Assembly (NCBI GenBank): GCA_045809945.1
Contig: JBJMWW010000086.1
Coordinates: 1 to 5,993, forward strand
DNA: 5,993 nucleotides
DNA from: CADDYX01 sp045809945
Lineage (GTDB): Bacteria; Verrucomicrobiota; Verrucomicrobiia; Chthoniobacterales; UBA10450
Direction: 5' to 3'
The position numbers were made by a program, and so were the translations under genes. The stretch's first letter is position 1, and every line of letters begins with the position of its first letter. Positions 4,313 to 5,993 of this stretch are shown here, in pieces. Under the pieces are notes generated by a model. The model worked only from the letters and a program-made list of their open reading frames with translations. It was not told the origin of the DNA and ran no database searches.

Positions 4313-5993
4313 AGATCGTGACCAGCTGTGTCTCAACCAGCCGGCGATAAAAATCCGAGCTTTGCAGAAGCTGCGTGTGCGGCCCGACCGCGATGATGCG
4401 GCCGTGATCAATGACCACGACCCGGTCGACGTGGACCACCGTGGACAAACGATGCGCCACAATGAGCGTCGTTGGGTTGTAGTGCAGTTCGCGCATTGCG
4501 CCCTGAACAAGCGCTTCGTTTTCCGCGTCGAGCGCGCTCGTCGCTTCGTCGAGAATAAGGATCCGCGGCCGCCGCACCAGCGCGCGCGCGATGGCCAGGC
4601 GTTGCCGTTGGCCGCCGGAAATCTGCACGCCGCGTTCGCCGATCTCGGTGTCGTAGCGCTGCGGCAGGCGCTCAATGAACTCAGTCGCACGAGCCAGCTC
4701 CGCGGCCATTGTCATTCCATCAGCACCGTCGGCATGACCGTAGCGGATGTTTTCAGCGACTGTGCGCGAGAAGAGGACTGGTTCCTGCATGACAATCCCG
4801 ATCTGGCTGCGAAGCCATTCGGAATCGAGCTCGCGAATGTCGCGTCCGTCGAGCAGAACGCGGCCGCCGGTCGGATCATAGAAACGCAGGAGCAAATTGA
4901 CGATCGTCGACTTGCCGGAGCCCGAACGGCCGACGAGCGCCACGGTTTCGCCCGATTCGATTTGCAAACTGACTCCGGCAAGCGCCGACACATCAGGTCT
5001 TCCGGCGTAGGCGAAATGCACATCGTCGAGAATGATCTGGCCTTGGCTTTCCGACGGTCGCTGCCCGCCACTGGTTGGTAGTTGCGGCTGGCGTTCAAGT
5101 AATTCGAGCACCCACGCAGTCGTCCCGGCTGTCCGCGCTGCTTCAGACCAAAAATCTGAGGCTGAGCGAACACCTTTCGCGACAATGAAGGCGTAGAGCA
5201 TGAACGAGATCAGCGCGCCGGCGCTGAGCTGGCCGCGTAGAATCAACAGGCCGCCGACCCAGAGCGCGAGTAAAGCTGATCCTTCGCCGGCCAAAAGGGA
5301 AAGTGCATTGCCAGCGGCATAACCGGAAATGCTGCGACGCGCGCGCTGAATTGCCGCACGCAGCTTCGTCCAGTGGCGCTCTGCTTCTGCCCGTTCCTGG
5401 CCAAATGCGCGGACGGTTCGAATCCCACTGATCGTCTCGTGTGCGATCGTGCCAGCTTCAGCGTAGGCGTTCTGCGTGGCGATGGATGCATGCCGCACAC
5501 GCCGGCTCAGGACGGCGGTGACGAAACTCAGCACTGGCAACGCGAGCAGCACGACGCCGCTCAGCAATCTTGATGTATAAAACAGAAGTGCGATGCCGCC
5601 GACGCCGAGGACGGTATAGCGCAACGCGTCGCCTAGTCGTTCCCCGAGCAGCCACTGCACGTGCGGAATTTCGCCCCAGAGACGCGAGGTCAGCGCTCCG
5701 GTATTTGCATCATCGAAGAACGCGATTTCCTGCCGCAACAAATGCTCGAACGCGTCCTGCCGCAGCTGGGCCGAGGCATGCTCCGCACCCGCGTTGAACA
5801 AGTAGTTCCGCATGAAAGTGGCGAAGGCCTCAGTCAGCAGCAGTGTGAGCATGATGCCGGCGAGAAGGTTGATCCGCTCGGCATGTCCGCCACGCAGGCC
5901 TTCGTCTATTGTGATCCGGATTGCCTGCGGATAAGCCAGGGTCGTGAACATGCCGATGAACACGAACACGGCACCGCCCACGTAGTAGCGGCG
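4311..5993 (-). CDS. ABC exporter half-transporter (MsbA/ABCB-like), permease fused to ATPase, N-terminus outside window
   Basis: At least 560 residues of a type IV (MsbA-like) ABC exporter are present: a six-helix membrane domain followed by an ATPase on one chain, working as a dimer in the inner membrane. Counting from an in-frame GTG at 5981, hydrophobic segments lie near 1-20, 38-57, 122-137, 141-158, 225-249 and 254-270. The EIAFFDDANTGALTSRL region (85-101) is the typical first coupling region. The ATPase has A-loop Y325, Walker A GRSGSGKST at 351-359, Q-loop Q399 in MQEP, signature ISGGQRQR at 454-461, Walker B ILILDE at 474-479 and H510 in the switch loop, so it should be active. The frame is open to the window edge (RRYY precedes the GTG), and the first membrane helix would begin right at that GTG, so the true start is probably beyond base 5993. 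Substrates in this family include lipid A precursors, lipids, peptides and drugs; a lipid flippase role is inference from context. Confidence 0.92.
   Translation of the reverse strand, partial: RRYYVGGAVFVFIGMFTTLAYPQAIRITIDEGLRGGHAERINLLAGIMLTLLLTEAFATFMRNYLFNAGAEHASAQLRQDAFEHLLRQEIAFFDDANTGALTSRLWGEIPHVQWLLGERLGDALRYTVLGVGGIALLFYTSRLLSGVVLLALPVLSFVTAVLSRRVRHASIATQNAYAEAGTIAHETISGIRTVRAFGQERAEAERHWTKLRAAIQRARRSISGYAAGNALSLLAGEGSALLALWVGGLLILRGQLSAGALISFMLYAFIVAKGVRSASDFWSEAARTAGTTAWVLELLERQPQLPTSGGQRPSESQGQIILDDVHFAYAGRPDVSALAGVSLQIESGETVALVGRSGSGKSTIVNLLLRFYDPTGGRVLLDGRDIRELDSEWLRSQIGIVMQEPVLFSRTVAENIRYGHADGADGMTMAAELARATEFIERLPQRYDTEIGERGVQISGGQRQRLAIARALVRRPRILILDEATSALDAENEALVQGAMRELHYNPTTLIVAHRLSTVVHVDRVVVIDHGRIIAVGPHTQLLQSSDFYRRLVETQLVTI

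Noticed and set aside
4362..5081. A 239-codon open frame on the plus strand opposite the exporter ATPase domain
   Set aside because: The opposite strand encodes every expected ABC motif in order; this frame shows none and is a complementary-strand artefact.
5979..5981. GTG at 5981 as the start of the ABC exporter
   Set aside because: The frame stays open to the window edge, and starting here would leave no cytoplasmic lead-in before the first membrane helix; the real start is more likely outside the window.

Overview
The window is 5993 bases of GC-rich, tightly packed bacterial DNA holding six protein-coding genes. Two of them run off the ends. There are no RNA genes, mobile elements or CRISPR repeats that I can see, and no gene-free stretch longer than about 90 bases. 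Sequence style, GTG starts and gene content (a LolD-type ATPase, implying an outer membrane) suggest a Gram-negative environmental bacterium, perhaps Verrucomicrobiota or Acidobacteriota. That placement is an impression, not a demonstrated assignment.

Layout. Bases 1-179 (minus) are the N-terminus of a membrane protein that looks like a family 39 glycosyltransferase. A 90-base divergent gap follows. Then come two tandem plus-strand radical SAM genes (270-1301 and 1310-2389), which are clear paralogues separated by 8 bases and probably translationally coupled. The second runs tail-to-tail into a minus-strand gene (2282-3478) and overlaps it by 108 bases. That gene encodes a CDP-alcohol phosphatidyltransferase fused to an N-terminal domain resembling a degenerate nucleotidyltransferase. 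An 82-base divergent gap separates it from a plus-strand LolD-like ABC ATPase (3561-4286). The LolD-like gene converges on a minus-strand ABC exporter of the MsbA/ABCB half-transporter type (4311-5993, N-terminus cut by the window edge), with a small hairpin between the two stops.

How they may work together. Five of the six products are typical of envelope biogenesis or could be linked to it: lipid-linked sugar transfer, phospholipid or phospho-alcohol headgroup transfer, lipid or lipoprotein transport and lipid export. The twin radical SAM enzymes have no recognisable specific function. Their place between a glycosyltransferase and a phosphatidyltransferase makes modification of an envelope lipid or glycan a reasonable hypothesis. 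However, the gene orientations (several divergent and convergent pairs) show this is not one operon, so the link rests on proximity only.
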